Shown: positions 27,284 through 35,931 of the stretch, piece after piece
How positions within the stretch are numbered: the first letter of the stretch is position 1
Layout: each line of letters starts with the position of its first letter
Origin: Luteimonas gilva
Lineage (GTDB): Bacteria; Pseudomonadota; Gammaproteobacteria; Xanthomonadales; Xanthomonadaceae
Assembly (NCBI RefSeq): GCF_005239095.1
Contig: NZ_SZUA01000002.1
Span: 496,001-560,000 of the forward strand
Length of the DNA stretch: 64,000 nt
Reading direction: 5' to 3'
Notes under the pieces: model-generated
Databases searched by the model: none
What the model was told of the DNA's origin: nothing
The model's input: the letters and a program-made list of their open reading frames with translations, nothing else
Made by a program: the position numbers and the translations under genes

Positions 27284-27562
27284 ATGGAAATCAAGTCCGA
27301 CAACCCCGAGCACGGCTTCCAGTTCCCGGGCCAATTCGAGATCACCGCGATGGGTCCGGCCAATGCCGGTCTGGAAAGCGAAATCCCCCGTTTGCTGACC
27401 GCCGCCGGCATCGACGTGCTGCACGAAACGGTGAGCTGGCGCGAATCCAGCGGCGGCAAATTCGTGTCGGTGAAGCTGAGCTTCCGCGCCGAGTCGCGCG
27501 AGCAGTACGAAACGGCGCACGAGGCCTTGCGTTCGCATCCGGAAGTGAAGTGGACGCTGTGA
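27284..27562 (+). CDS. ybeD: YbeD/DUF493 family small regulatory protein
   Basis: A 92-residue protein with the ferredoxin-like YbeD fold ([25 protein letters not shown], then [31 protein letters not shown]). Function is unresolved in E. coli; the fold resembles the regulatory ACT-like domain. Conserved placement before lipB suggests a link to lipoate metabolism. Start ATG 27284 sits six bases after a -10 box; the TGA overlaps the lipB GTG (GTGA). Confidence 0.9.
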   Translation: MEIKSDNPEHGFQFPGQFEITAMGPANAGLESEIPRLLTAAGIDVLHETVSWRESSGGKFVSVKLSFRAESREQYETAHEALRSHPEVKWTL

Positions 27563-28230
27563 GCGGGCGGAGCGGCATCGTCCGCGATCTGGGCCGGCAA
27601 GCCTACGAACCGGTGTGGCGCGCGATGCAGCGTTTCACCGATGCGCGCAACGACGAAACGCCGGACGAAATCTGGATCGTCGAACACGATCCGGTGTTCA
27701 CATTGGGCCAGGCCGGCAAGCCCGAACACGTGCTGATGCCGGGCGAGATTCCGGTGCTGCACGTCGATCGCGGCGGCCAGGTGACCTATCACGGCCCGGG
27801 CCAGATCGTCGCTTATCCCTTGCTCGACCTGAAGCGGCTGAAGATCGGCGTGCGCGAATACGTGCAGCGGATCGAGCAAGCCATCATCGACACCTTGGCC
27901 GAGTGGAACATCCACGCCGAACGCCGCGAAGGCGCGCCCGGCGTGTACGTGGCCGGCGCGAAAGTCGCCGCGCTGGGCATCCGCGTGCGCCGCGGCTGCA
28001 CCTTCCATGGCCTGGCCTTCAACGTAGCGATGGACCTGGAGCCTTTCCGCCGGATCAATCCCTGCGGCTACGAAGGCCTGCAGGTGACCTCGGTGCTAGA
28101 CTTGGGCGGCCCGTCCGGTATGGATGCGGTCAAGCCCGTGCTCCTGGAGCAGCTTTCCCGCCAGTTCGGCCTCGCGCTGCGCGCCGCGCCGCCGCCGGAT
28201 TTCGCTTCCCTGGATTCGCAAGCCGCCTGA
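27559..28230 (+). CDS. lipB: Octanoyl-[ACP]:protein N-octanoyltransferase LipB
   Basis: Transfers octanoate from ACP to lipoyl domains, the first step of lipoate synthesis. GTG 27559 overlaps the ybeD stop and is preferred over an upstream in-frame GTG at 27550. Motifs: [37 protein letters not shown] (substrate pocket), catalytic Lys in [14 protein letters not shown] and catalytic Cys in [14 protein letters not shown]. The 223 residues are near the family length. LipA starts two bases after the stop. Confidence 0.96.
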   Translation: MSGRSGIVRDLGRQAYEPVWRAMQRFTDARNDETPDEIWIVEHDPVFTLGQAGKPEHVLMPGEIPVLHVDRGGQVTYHGPGQIVAYPLLDLKRLKIGVREYVQRIEQAIIDTLAEWNIHAERREGAPGVYVAGAKVAALGIRVRRGCTFHGLAFNVAMDLEPFRRINPCGYEGLQVTSVLDLGGPSGMDAVKPVLLEQLSRQFGLALRAAPPPDFASLDSQAA

Positions 28231-28231
28231 C

Positions 28232-29230
28232 ATGACCGAACCCGTCGCCAAAACCATTCCGTTGCAGGTCGTCGCTCCGGCCGCGCTCGAGCCCGGCGCG
28301 AAGCAAGTGGCCGGCGACAAGATCGCGCGCAGCCCGGTCAAGTTCGACGACGCGCCGGTGCTGCGCAAGCCGTCGTGGATCCGGGTGCGCATTCCCAGCA
28401 ACGGCGCGGTCGCCGCGCTGAAGGCGAAGTTGCGCGAGAACCGCCTGGTCACCGTGTGCGAGGAAGCCAGCTGCCCGAACATCCACGAATGCTTCGGCCA
28501 CGGCACCGCCACCTTCATGATCCTGGGCGAGGTCTGCACCCGCCGCTGCAGCTTCTGCGACGTCGCCCACGGCCGGCCCAAGCCGCCCGATCCGCTGGAG
28601 CCGTTCAACCTGGCCAACACCATCGCCGACATGGGCCTGAAGTACGTGGTGGTGACCAGCGTCGACCGCGACGACCTGCGCGACGGCGGCGCCCAGCATT
28701 TCGTCGATTGCATCGCCCAGATCCGGGCCAAGACGCCGAACACCAAGATCGAAATCCTCACGCCCGACTTCCGCGGCAAGGGCCGCATGGAACGCGCGCT
28801 GGACATCCTCGCCGCGAATCCGCCGGACGTGTTCAACCACAACGTCGAGACCGTGCCGGACTTGTACGCCAACGTCCGTCCGGGCGCCGACTACCAGTGG
28901 TCGCTGACCTTGCTGCAGAAATTCAAGCAGCAGCATCCGGACGTGCCGACCAAGTCCGGAATCATGCTCGGCCTGGGCGAAACGATGGAACAGGTGCAAG
29001 GAACGCTGCGCGACCTGCGCGCGCACGGCGTGGACATGGTCACCATCGGCCAATACTTGCAGCCGAGCGCGCACCACCACCCGGTGCTGCGCTACTGGAC
29101 GCCGGACGAGTTCAAGGCGCTCGAGATCTACGGCATGTCGCTGGGCTTCACCCACGTCGCCTCGGGTCCGCTGGTGCGTTCGTCGTACCACGCCGATCGC
29201 CAGGCGGCCGAGGCCGGCGTCGCCGCCTGA
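28232..29230 (+). CDS. lipA: Lipoyl synthase LipA
   Basis: Radical-SAM enzyme that inserts two sulfurs into the octanoyl group. The SAM cluster motif is CTRRCSFC (CxxxCxxC) and the auxiliary cluster cysteines lie in [12 protein letters not shown]; the C-terminal Ser ligand is in VRSSYHADR. The 332-residue protein has a longer N-terminus than E. coli LipA ([22 protein letters not shown]), which looks unstructured. ATG 28232 is the first start after the lipB stop. No lipoate ligase lies nearby. Confidence 0.97.
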   Translation: MTEPVAKTIPLQVVAPAALEPGAKQVAGDKIARSPVKFDDAPVLRKPSWIRVRIPSNGAVAALKAKLRENRLVTVCEEASCPNIHECFGHGTATFMILGEVCTRRCSFCDVAHGRPKPPDPLEPFNLANTIADMGLKYVVVTSVDRDDLRDGGAQHFVDCIAQIRAKTPNTKIEILTPDFRGKGRMERALDILAANPPDVFNHNVETVPDLYANVRPGADYQWSLTLLQKFKQQHPDVPTKSGIMLGLGETMEQVQGTLRDLRAHGVDMVTIGQYLQPSAHHHPVLRYWTPDEFKALEIYGMSLGFTHVASGPLVRSSYHADRQAAEAGVAA

Positions 29231-29441
29231 ACAGGCGTTCTGCAACGCAGATTCCCACGGCTAAGCCGCATCCGGCTGACGCAGCGTTCACACCGCCCCG
29301 GTTTTGCCCGGTTACAGTGGCCCGGGCGTGGTTTTAGGGCCGCAACTTCCGGCACTATCGCGTTGTCCAACGTCTCCGCAACCTGAATCGGGCGATCGCC
29401 CTTCCACCGTTCCACAACGGCCTTCCGGCCCGAGCTTATCG

Positions 29442-31616
29442 ATGAAATTGAGACACACCCTGCTTGCCTTCGCCCTGGCCACCGTACCGCTGGCCCTGTT
29501 GGCCCGCGCCGACGGCGATGGTCTGGCCGGCCCGACCGCCGACCAGGCGACGACGTCGAAACTGGTCTACGGGCTGCTCTCCGATAGCCGCTACGCCTAC
29601 CGGCCGCGCGCGCTGGACGATGCGCTCTCGCAGGAAGTGTTCAAGCGCTATTTGGACGCGATCGACCCGGGCAAGATGTTCCTCACCGCCCAGGACGTGG
29701 CCAAGTTCTCGTCGCAGAAGAGCAAGCTGGACGAAGCGATCAAGACCGGACAGGTCGAACCGGCGTACGCGATCTTCGCGCTGTACAAGCAGCGCGTCGA
29801 CGAACGCGTGGCCTACGCCCGCGGCCTGCTCAAGCAGAACATCTTCGACTTCGCCGGCAACGACCGTTGGGAATACGACCGCGAGGACGTGCCGTGGGCG
29901 GCCGATAGCGCCGCGCTGGACCAAGTGTGGAAGCAATCGGTGCGCAACGACTGGCTGCGCCTGAAGCTGGCCGGCAAGAAGCCGGACGACATTCGCAAAA
30001 CCCTGGACAAGCGCTACGCCAACCTCGGCAAGACCTATGCCGACTTCAACGGCGAGGACGCGTTCCAGACTTTCTTGAACGCCTACACCAGCGCCATCGA
30101 TCCGCACACCAATTATTTCGATCCGCGCGGCGCCGAGCGCTTCAACCAGAGCATGTCGCTGTCGCTGGAAGGCATCGGCGCGGTGCTGCAGAAGCAGGAC
30201 GACGTGGTGGTGATCCGCGAAATCGTGCCCGGCGGCCCGGCCGATCTCAGCGACAAGCTCAAGCCCGGCGACCGCATCGTCGGCGTCGGCCAGGGCGCGA
30301 GCGGCGCTTTGGAAGACGTGATCGGCTGGCGCATCGACGATGTCGTCGAAAAGATCAAAGGCCCGAAGGGCACCCAGGTGCGCTTGGACATCCTGCCGGC
30401 GGAAGTCGGACTGGACACCAAGCCCAATCGGCTCGTGCTGACCCGCGACAAAGTGCGCCTCGCCGAGGAAGCGGCGAAATCCGAAATCCTCACCGTGCCG
30501 GCCAATGCCGGCACGCCGGCGCAGCGCATCGGCGTGATCAAGCTCAAGGGCTTCTACCAGGACTTCGAAGGCCGCCGCAAGAACGCCAACGATTACGCCT
30601 CGGCGACCCGCGACGTGGCCAAATTGCTCGCCCAGTTCCGCACGCAGAAGATCGACGGCGTGGTGCTGGATCTGCGCGGCAACGGCGGCGGTTCGCTCAA
30701 CGAAGCGGTCGAGTTGACCGGCTTGTTCATCGACAAGGGCCCGGTGGTGCAAGTGCGCGAATCCGGCGGTCGGGTGAGCGTCGAGAACGACCGCACGCCG
30801 GGCGTGGCCTGGGACGGTCCGCTCGCGGTGCTGGTCAACCGCGGTTCGGCTTCGGCTTCGGAAATCTTCGCCGGCGCCATCCAGGATTACGGCCGCGGCT
30901 TGGTCATCGGCGAAACCACCTTCGGCAAGGGCACGGTGCAGAATCTGGTCGACCTGGACCGCTGGCCGGCCAACGAGAAGCCGCGCTTCGGCCAGGTGAA
31001 GCTGACCATCGCCCAATTCTTCCGCGTCGCCGGCGGCTCCACCCAGAACAAGGGCGTGGTGCCCGACATCGCTTTCCCGGTGACGGTCGACGCCAGCGAA
31101 TACGGCGAGAGCACCTACGACAACGCGCTGCCGTGGACGCGCATCGCTTCGGTGCCGCACACCCAGTACGGCAACTTCGCGCCGCTGCTGCCCAAGCTGG
31201 AAACGCTGCACCAGGCGCGCATCGCCAAGGACGTCGAATTCCAGTGGCAGGAAGAGGACGTGACGCGCTTCAAGGCCGAAGCGGCGAAGAAATACATCTC
31301 GCTCAACGAAGGCGTGCGCCGCGCCGAGAAGGACAAGCTCGACGCGATCCGCAAGAGCCGGCAGGAAGAGCGCAAGCGCCTGAACATCGCGCTCGATCCG
31401 CTGCTGGAGGACCGCGCCGACGACGGCCTGCAGACCAACGAACGCGACATCGCCAAGGAAGTCGCGCGCGAGAAGGCCGCGGAGAATCTGCCCGATCCGA
31501 TGCTGCGCGAGTCCGCGGCGATCCTGGCCGATGCGGCGCATCTGCTGAACGGCGATCGCGCGCTGGCGGGGCAGGTATTGCCCGAATCCAAGGCGCCTGG
31601 GCACTGGGCGGAGTGA
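29442..31616 (+). CDS. prc: Tail-specific periplasmic protease Prc (Tsp, S41 family)
   Basis: A 724-residue periplasmic endoprotease that degrades proteins with nonpolar C-termini and processes envelope proteins. The signal peptide is MKLRHTLLAFALATVPLALLARA. An N-terminal helical domain is followed by a PDZ domain (SLEGIGAVLQKQDDVVVIREIVPGGPADLSDKLKPGD), the S41 core with the catalytic Ser in VNRGSASASEIFAGA and Lys in GETTFGKGTVQ, and a C-terminal DUF3340 region (about 590-724). ATG 29442 is chosen for the signal peptide; the longer frame to 29304 is unlikely to be coding. The 211 bases upstream hold no gene. Confidence 0.95.
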   Translation: MKLRHTLLAFALATVPLALLARADGDGLAGPTADQATTSKLVYGLLSDSRYAYRPRALDDALSQEVFKRYLDAIDPGKMFLTAQDVAKFSSQKSKLDEAIKTGQVEPAYAIFALYKQRVDERVAYARGLLKQNIFDFAGNDRWEYDREDVPWAADSAALDQVWKQSVRNDWLRLKLAGKKPDDIRKTLDKRYANLGKTYADFNGEDAFQTFLNAYTSAIDPHTNYFDPRGAERFNQSMSLSLEGIGAVLQKQDDVVVIREIVPGGPADLSDKLKPGDRIVGVGQGASGALEDVIGWRIDDVVEKIKGPKGTQVRLDILPAEVGLDTKPNRLVLTRDKVRLAEEAAKSEILTVPANAGTPAQRIGVIKLKGFYQDFEGRRKNANDYASATRDVAKLLAQFRTQKIDGVVLDLRGNGGGSLNEAVELTGLFIDKGPVVQVRESGGRVSVENDRTPGVAWDGPLAVLVNRGSASASEIFAGAIQDYGRGLVIGETTFGKGTVQNLVDLDRWPANEKPRFGQVKLTIAQFFRVAGGSTQNKGVVPDIAFPVTVDASEYGESTYDNALPWTRIASVPHTQYGNFAPLLPKLETLHQARIAKDVEFQWQEEDVTRFKAEAAKKYISLNEGVRRAEKDKLDAIRKSRQEERKRLNIALDPLLEDRADDGLQTNERDIAKEVAREKAAENLPDPMLRESAAILADAAHLLNGDRALAGQVLPESKAPGHWAE

Positions 31617-31624
31617 CGGTTGCC

Positions 31625-31712
31625 CCCTCTCCCGTCTGCGGGAGAGGGCTGGGGTGAGGGCAACATGGCACGACTCACTCTCACCAACCCTCTCCCGCTT
31701 CGCAGGAGAGGG
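31625..31712. repeat. Inverted repeat pair, family A, after prc
   Basis: CCCTCTCCCGTCTGCGGGAGAGGG with CTGGGGTGAGGG (31625-31660) faces CTCACCAACCCTCTCCCGC...GGAGAGGG ending at 31712. The pair has the same outward arrangement as at 1193-1356. Confidence 0.85.
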
Positions 31713-31767
31713 CTAAACAGCAACATCCGGATAGCGGGCGCCCAGGGCGCTCGTTACCCTTTCCGGC

Positions 31768-32592
31768 ATGGACAAATCCGCTAAAAAACTAGAACGCGTG
31801 CGCGAGCTGCTGGACGGCGGCGAGCCGTCGCTGGCCGAATTGGCGGCCGCTGTCGGCATCAGCGCTTCGCACCTGCAGCGCCGCTTCAGCGCGCGCTACG
31901 GCCTCAGCCCGGCCGAATACCTGGCCCAGCGCAAGCTCGGCACCTTGAAGGAAGCCCTGCGCCGCGGCGGCCACGACGTCAGCGCGGCGCTGTACGACGC
32001 CGGCTACGGTTCGCCCTCGCGCGTGTACGAGGCGGGCGCCGCGCGCCTGGGCATGACGCCCGCGCGCTATCGCGCGGGCGGCGCGGGCGAGGACATCCGC
32101 TGGAGCCTGATCGACACCGCGCTCGGCCGCGTGCTGGTCGCCACCACCGAGCGCGGCATCTGCGCGGTCGAGCTCGGCGACGACGATGCCGCGCTGGAAG
32201 CCGGCTTGCGCGCCGAATTCCCGAAGGCGCATTTGCAGCGCGTGGACGCCGGCCGCGACGAATTCCTCGGCCCGCGCGTGCGCGCCGTGGCCGACGTGCT
32301 GGCGGGCAAGCGCGCGCAGGTCGATATCGACATGCTCGGCACCGCTTTCCAGAAAAAAGTCTGGGACGCGTTGATGAAGATCCCGAAAGGCGAAACGCGC
32401 AGCTACGCCGAGGTCGCCGCTTCGCTCGGCGCGCCGCGCGCCAGCCGCGCGGTGGCCAGCGCTTGCGCGCACAACCGGTTGGCGATCGTGGTGCCTTGCC
32501 ATCGCGTCGTGCGCGGCGACGGTTCGCTCGGCGGCTATCGTTGGGGGTTGCCGTTGAAGGAGCGGCTGCTGCAGCGGGAGCGGGCGGCGTGA
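31768..32592 (+). CDS. Ada-like protein: AraC-type HTH fused to O6-alkylguanine-DNA alkyltransferase
   Basis: A 274-residue DNA repair protein. The N-terminal AraC-type helix-turn-helix domain (about residues 5-102, SLAELAAAVGISASHLQRRF and LYDAGYGSPSRVYEAG) is joined to a methyltransferase domain with the suicide Cys244 in VVPCHRVVRGDGSLGGYRWG. The Ada N-terminal zinc domain with its methylphosphotriester-accepting Cys is absent, so Ada-style activation by that route is not possible; the HTH may still bind promoters. It is preceded by a TACCCT element seven bases before the ATG. Confidence 0.92.
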   Translation: MDKSAKKLERVRELLDGGEPSLAELAAAVGISASHLQRRFSARYGLSPAEYLAQRKLGTLKEALRRGGHDVSAALYDAGYGSPSRVYEAGAARLGMTPARYRAGGAGEDIRWSLIDTALGRVLVATTERGICAVELGDDDAALEAGLRAEFPKAHLQRVDAGRDEFLGPRVRAVADVLAGKRAQVDIDMLGTAFQKKVWDALMKIPKGETRSYAEVAASLGAPRASRAVASACAHNRLAIVVPCHRVVRGDGSLGGYRWGLPLKERLLQRERAA

Positions 32593-32604
32593 CGCTTTTG
32601 TTGT

Positions 32605-32712
32605 TCCTCCCCTTTTGAAAAGGGGCCGAGGGGGATTTGCTGCTGCCGTTGTTTTGCCTCCGTAGAGCGAAGAGCAAAAGCAAATCCCCTGCGTCCCCCT
32701 TTTTCAAAGGGG
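32605..32712. repeat. Inverted repeat pair, family H (CCTCCCCTTTTGAAAAGGGG)
   Basis: TTCCTCCCCTTTTGAAAAGGGG at 32604 with GGGGGATTTGC faces GCAAATCCCC...TCCCCCTTTTTCAAAGGGGGA ending at 32713. A second family H pair is at 61936-62053. The AT-rich loops set it apart from the other families. Confidence 0.83.
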
Positions 32713-32729
32713 GATAACAGCAACAGCGC

Positions 32730-33224
32730 TCACTTGCGCCGACGTCCCGGCGCTCGCGTCGGCACCTGCATTCCCAGCTTCACCGTTTCGAAGATCAACC
32801 GCGTGTCGTAGCGGCGCACGTAGCCTTCGTCCAGGAACAGCTTCTCGGCGACTTCGCGGTAATGGGCGACGCTGGTGGTCGCCAGGATCACCAGATAATC
32901 CCAGTCGCCGGCCAGCGCATAGCACTGCTGCACTTCCGGCGCGGCGCGCATCCGCGCGTAGAACGCAGCGTGCTGTTTGGCCGATTCGCGCTCCATCATC
33001 ACCAGCGCGGCGACCAGGGTGACGTTGCCGAGCAGGGCCGGGTCGAGCACCGCCACTTGGCGCAGCAGATGGTGCTTGCGGTAGCGCGCGATGCGCCGCT
33101 GCACCGCGCTGGCCGACAGGCCGACCGCATCGCCGAGCGCGGTCAGGGTGGCGTCCGCGTCGCGCTGCAGCAGCTCGAGCAGGCGGTGGTCGAAATCGTC
33201 GAGTTGGAGGGGCGTGGCAGCCAT
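32730..33224 (-). CDS. Lrp/AsnC family transcriptional regulator
   Basis: A 164-residue regulator. The N-terminal HTH (LDDFDHRLLELLQRDADATLTALGDAVGLSASAVQRRI) is followed by the RAM ligand-binding domain (about residues 65-145, VTLVAALVMMERESAKQHAAFYARM and GDWDYLVILATTSVAHYREVAEKLF). ATG 33224 overlaps the edge of a palindrome, so it probably represses itself. The divergent neighbour at 33342 is a DMT exporter, which suggests control of amino-acid or metabolite export in response to its ligand; the ligand is unknown. Confidence 0.92.
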   Translation of the reverse strand: MAATPLQLDDFDHRLLELLQRDADATLTALGDAVGLSASAVQRRIARYRKHHLLRQVAVLDPALLGNVTLVAALVMMERESAKQHAAFYARMRAAPEVQQCYALAGDWDYLVILATTSVAHYREVAEKLFLDEGYVRRYDTRLIFETVKLGMQVPTRAPGRRRK

Positions 33225-33237
33225 GCAAAAATTTTGC
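33225..33237. promoter_or_regulatory. Palindromic operator for the Lrp-type regulator
   Basis: GCAAAAATTTTGC is a perfect odd-length palindrome that touches the regulator's start codon. It fits the AT-rich centre of Lrp-family sites. Another AT-rich stretch, GAAATATTC, lies about eleven bases downstream in the same gap. Confidence 0.6.
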
Positions 33238-33341
33238 GTCTGGGTGCAGAAATATTCAATCCACTCGCCCCGCGGTTTGGCTAGGCTGTGGCCAGGACCT
33301 TCGCCGCGCACGGCGGCCAAGGTCGGCATCGGAATCGACCC

Positions 33342-34265
33342 ATGAACGACTCTTCTACCAAGACCTCCGGGTTCCTGGGCATCGCCCTGGCCCTGGCTGC
33401 GGTTTACGTGATCTGGGGTTCGACCTACCTCGGCATCCGCTTCGCGCTCGAAGGCGGCTACCCGCCCTTGCTGATGGCCGGCGGCCGCTTCTTGCTGGCC
33501 GGCATCCTGATGTACACGGCGCTGCGCCTGCGCGGCATGCCCGCGCCGACGCGCGCGCAATGGCGCAATTGCGCCTTCATGGGCGCGCTGCTGCTGGGCG
33601 GCGGCAACGGGCTGGTATGCATCGCCGAGCAATCGGTGTCGTCCGGACTGGCGGCGGTCGCGGTCGCTTCGGCGCCGTTGTGGATCGGCCTGTTCTCGGC
33701 GATGCGCGGCCAGCGTCCGGGCAAGATGGAATGGCTGGGCCTGGGCATCGGCTTCGTCGGCGTGCTCTGGCTCAATGCCGGCAGTTCGCTCACCGCTTCG
33801 CCGCAAGGGTTGATCGCCTTGCTGATCGCGCCGCTGGCCTGGTCGTTCGGCTCGGTGTGGAGCCGAGGCCGCGATCTGCCTTCGCCGTTCATGACCGCCG
33901 CGGCGCAGATGTTGTGCGGCGGCGCGCTGATGCTGATCGCCGGCTTCGCCATCGGCGAGCGGATGACGGCGTGGCCCTCGCTGAAGGCGACGCTGTCGGT
34001 CGGCTATCTGCTCAGCTTCGGTTCGATCGTCGCGTTCAGCGCTTATGTCTGGCTGCTCGACCACGTGCGGCCGACGCTCGCCGGCAGCTACGCCTACGTC
34101 AATCCTTTGATCGCGGTCGTGCTCGGCGCCTGGCTGGCGAACGAAAGCTTCAGCGCGCAGGACTTCGGCGCGATGGGCGTGATCCTGCTCGGCGTGGTCG
34201 CACTCACGATGGCCAAGGGCGCGAAGAAGCCGTTCGCGCCGCGGCCGGCGGACGAAAGCGCATGA
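33342..34265 (+). CDS. EamA/DMT superfamily exporter (YedA-like)
   Basis: A 307-residue, ten-helix drug/metabolite transporter with two EamA repeats. The first helix carries ALAAVYVIWGSTYLGIRFALEGGYPP, typical of the YedA group. The second EamA half contains LSFGSIVAFSAYVWLLDHVRPTLAGSYAYVNPLIAVVLGAW. Export of amino acids or other metabolites is likely but the substrate is unknown. It is divergent from an Lrp-type gene and overlaps the next transporter by four bases (ATGA), so both are probably under that regulator. Confidence 0.9.
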   Translation: MNDSSTKTSGFLGIALALAAVYVIWGSTYLGIRFALEGGYPPLLMAGGRFLLAGILMYTALRLRGMPAPTRAQWRNCAFMGALLLGGGNGLVCIAEQSVSSGLAAVAVASAPLWIGLFSAMRGQRPGKMEWLGLGIGFVGVLWLNAGSSLTASPQGLIALLIAPLAWSFGSVWSRGRDLPSPFMTAAAQMLCGGALMLIAGFAIGERMTAWPSLKATLSVGYLLSFGSIVAFSAYVWLLDHVRPTLAGSYAYVNPLIAVVLGAWLANESFSAQDFGAMGVILLGVVALTMAKGAKKPFAPRPADESA

Positions 34266-35173
34266 CGCCCGCGCCCGCCCTCGACCGTCGCGGCCTGTGG
34301 GTCGCCGCCGCCTCGTTCGTGCTGTGGGGCGTGATGCCGCTGTACTGGCATCTGCTCAAGGCGGTGCCGTCCTTGCAGATCGTGTTCCACCGGATCGTGT
34401 GGAGCACGATCCTGGTGATCGGCTGGCTATGCTTGAAGCAGGGGCTGCAATGGTGGCGGCAAGCGGTGTCGAAGCCGCGCGTCGCCTGGCTGCTGGCGAT
34501 CAGCGGCACGCTGATCGCGTTCAACTGGGGCCTGTACATTTGGGCGGTGAACGCCGGCCATGTGGTCGAGACCAGCCTGGGCTATTTCATCAATCCGCTG
34601 CTCAACGTGGTGCTCGGCGTATTGCTGCTGCGCGAGCGTTTGAACGCGGCGCAATGGACCGCCGTGGGCGTGGCCGCGTTGGGCGTGCTGTGGCTGACGT
34701 TCAACTACGGCAGTTTTCCGTGGATCGCGTTGGCGCTGGCGGCGTCGTTCGGGCTGTACGGTTTCGTCCGCAAGATCGCCGCGGTGGATTCGATTCCGGG
34801 GCTGGGCATCGAAAGCGCCTATTTGTTCTTGCCGGCGCTAGGCATGCTGCTGTGGAGCGAGACGCACGGCCAAGGCGGCTTCTTCGGCGGCTGGGGCTTG
34901 GGCTTGGATGCGTTGCTGATCGTCGGCGGCGCGTTGACCGCGTTGCCGCTGATCGGCTTCGCCTATGCGGTGCGACGCATTCCGTATTCGGTGATCGGGC
35001 TGATGCAGTACATCGCGCCGACGATGCAGTTGCTGATTGGGGTGCTGGCCTTCGGCGAGCCGTTCGGGAGCGACCGCGCGATCGGCTTCGTGTTCATCTG
35101 GATCGGATTGGCGGTATTCGCGATCGACGGGTTCTGGCGTTCGCGGCGGCGCGCGGCGCCCGCCGCAGCGTAG
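34262..35173 (+). CDS. rarD: RarD-type EamA/DMT permease
   Basis: A 303-residue polytopic membrane protein of the RarD group: GLWVAAASFVLWGVMPLYWHLLKAVPSLQIVFHRIVWS, NWGLYIWAVNAGHVVETSLGYFINPLLNVVLG, and the C-terminal QYIAPTMQLLIGVLAFGEPF are characteristic. Substrates of RarD are not firmly known (originally linked to chloramphenicol sensitivity). The ATG overlaps the stop of the YedA-like gene, so the two exporters are made together. Confidence 0.92.
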   Translation: MTPAPALDRRGLWVAAASFVLWGVMPLYWHLLKAVPSLQIVFHRIVWSTILVIGWLCLKQGLQWWRQAVSKPRVAWLLAISGTLIAFNWGLYIWAVNAGHVVETSLGYFINPLLNVVLGVLLLRERLNAAQWTAVGVAALGVLWLTFNYGSFPWIALALAASFGLYGFVRKIAAVDSIPGLGIESAYLFLPALGMLLWSETHGQGGFFGGWGLGLDALLIVGGALTALPLIGFAYAVRRIPYSVIGLMQYIAPTMQLLIGVLAFGEPFGSDRAIGFVFIWIGLAVFAIDGFWRSRRRAAPAAA

Positions 35174-35181
35174 CGCTTGAG

Positions 35182-35342
35182 CCCTCTCCCGCTTGCGGGA
35201 GAGGGTTGGGTCAGGGCGCGCGGGCTTGCAGATCGCGACAAGCCTGGCTGGTGTTCGGAACCGATTGTTTGACGCGACCATCGAGTCAGCGCGCCCTCAT
35301 CCGGCGCTGCGCGCCACCTTCTGCCGCAAGCGGGAGAAGAGA
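35182..35342. repeat. Inverted repeat pair, family A, after rarD
   Basis: CCCTCTCCCGCTTGCGGGAGAGGG with TTGGGTCAGGGCGCG (35182-35220) faces a diverged copy GCGCCCTCATCCGGCGCTGCGCGCC...CGGGAGAAG ending at 35339. Confidence 0.78.
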
Positions 35343-35349
35343 TAAGCGA

Positions 35350-35919
35350 TCAGGCTCCCGGGCAGGGCGCGCCGCCATCCTTCCAAGCCTTGAACGCCGC
35401 CACGAACTGATCGTGCGGCACCGACACCGGCTGGCGTTCGCCGCCCGGATCCCAGCCCCACAGCACCAGCTTGTCTTCGCTGACGTGCTTGAGCATCGCG
35501 TCCAGATCGCGGTTCCCGTTGCGCTTCTTGTCCTTGATCATCGCGCACAGTTCCGCGGCGGGCACGCCGATCCAGGCCATCTTTTGGTTCGGCGGCGGCA
35601 GCGACCAATGCGGCGCGCCGGGCGGCGCGTGCGGACCGTAACTGGCCGGCGGATTCTTCTCGGCGTGGCAGGTCGCGCAAGGCAGGCCGGCGGCGCCTTT
35701 GCCTTCCGGTCCGCGCACCACGTTCATCATGTGCGGCGTGCCGGCGTCGAATTGCAGCGGCTGGTCGCCGGGGATGTGGCAGTTGCGGCAGCGCGGATGC
35801 TGGAACACCTTTTCGATCGTGGCGAACGAAGCCTCGGCCTGCGCCTTCTGTTCGGGCGTGGCGCGCGGGCCGCAGGCGGCGAGCAGCAAGGCGGTGAGCA
35901 TGAGGATGATGATGCGCAT
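35350..35919 (-). CDS. Diheme c-type cytochrome lipoprotein
   Basis: A 189-residue predicted lipoprotein (lipobox LAAC, Cys16) with two heme-c motifs, CRNCH (44-48) and CATCH (81-85). It is the last gene of the iorA-iorB operon, 12 bases after iorB. The likely job is to take electrons from the periplasmic molybdenum enzyme towards the respiratory chain, which is inferred from the position and the hemes. The C-terminal half (after residue 90) has no heme motif and ends in two further cysteines (one at residue 124, one near the C-terminus). Confidence 0.85.
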   Translation of the reverse strand: MRIIILMLTALLLAACGPRATPEQKAQAEASFATIEKVFQHPRCRNCHIPGDQPLQFDAGTPHMMNVVRGPEGKGAAGLPCATCHAEKNPPASYGPHAPPGAPHWSLPPPNQKMAWIGVPAAELCAMIKDKKRNGNRDLDAMLKHVSEDKLVLWGWDPGGERQPVSVPHDQFVAAFKAWKDGGAPCPGA

Positions 35920-35931
35920 GTCGTCGTCTCC

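Noticed and set aside
27165-27398. Plus-strand ORF starting at the ATG after GGAGG near 27165
   Set aside because: It runs into ybeD in another frame and has a Pro/Arg/Gly-rich translation without any family resemblance.
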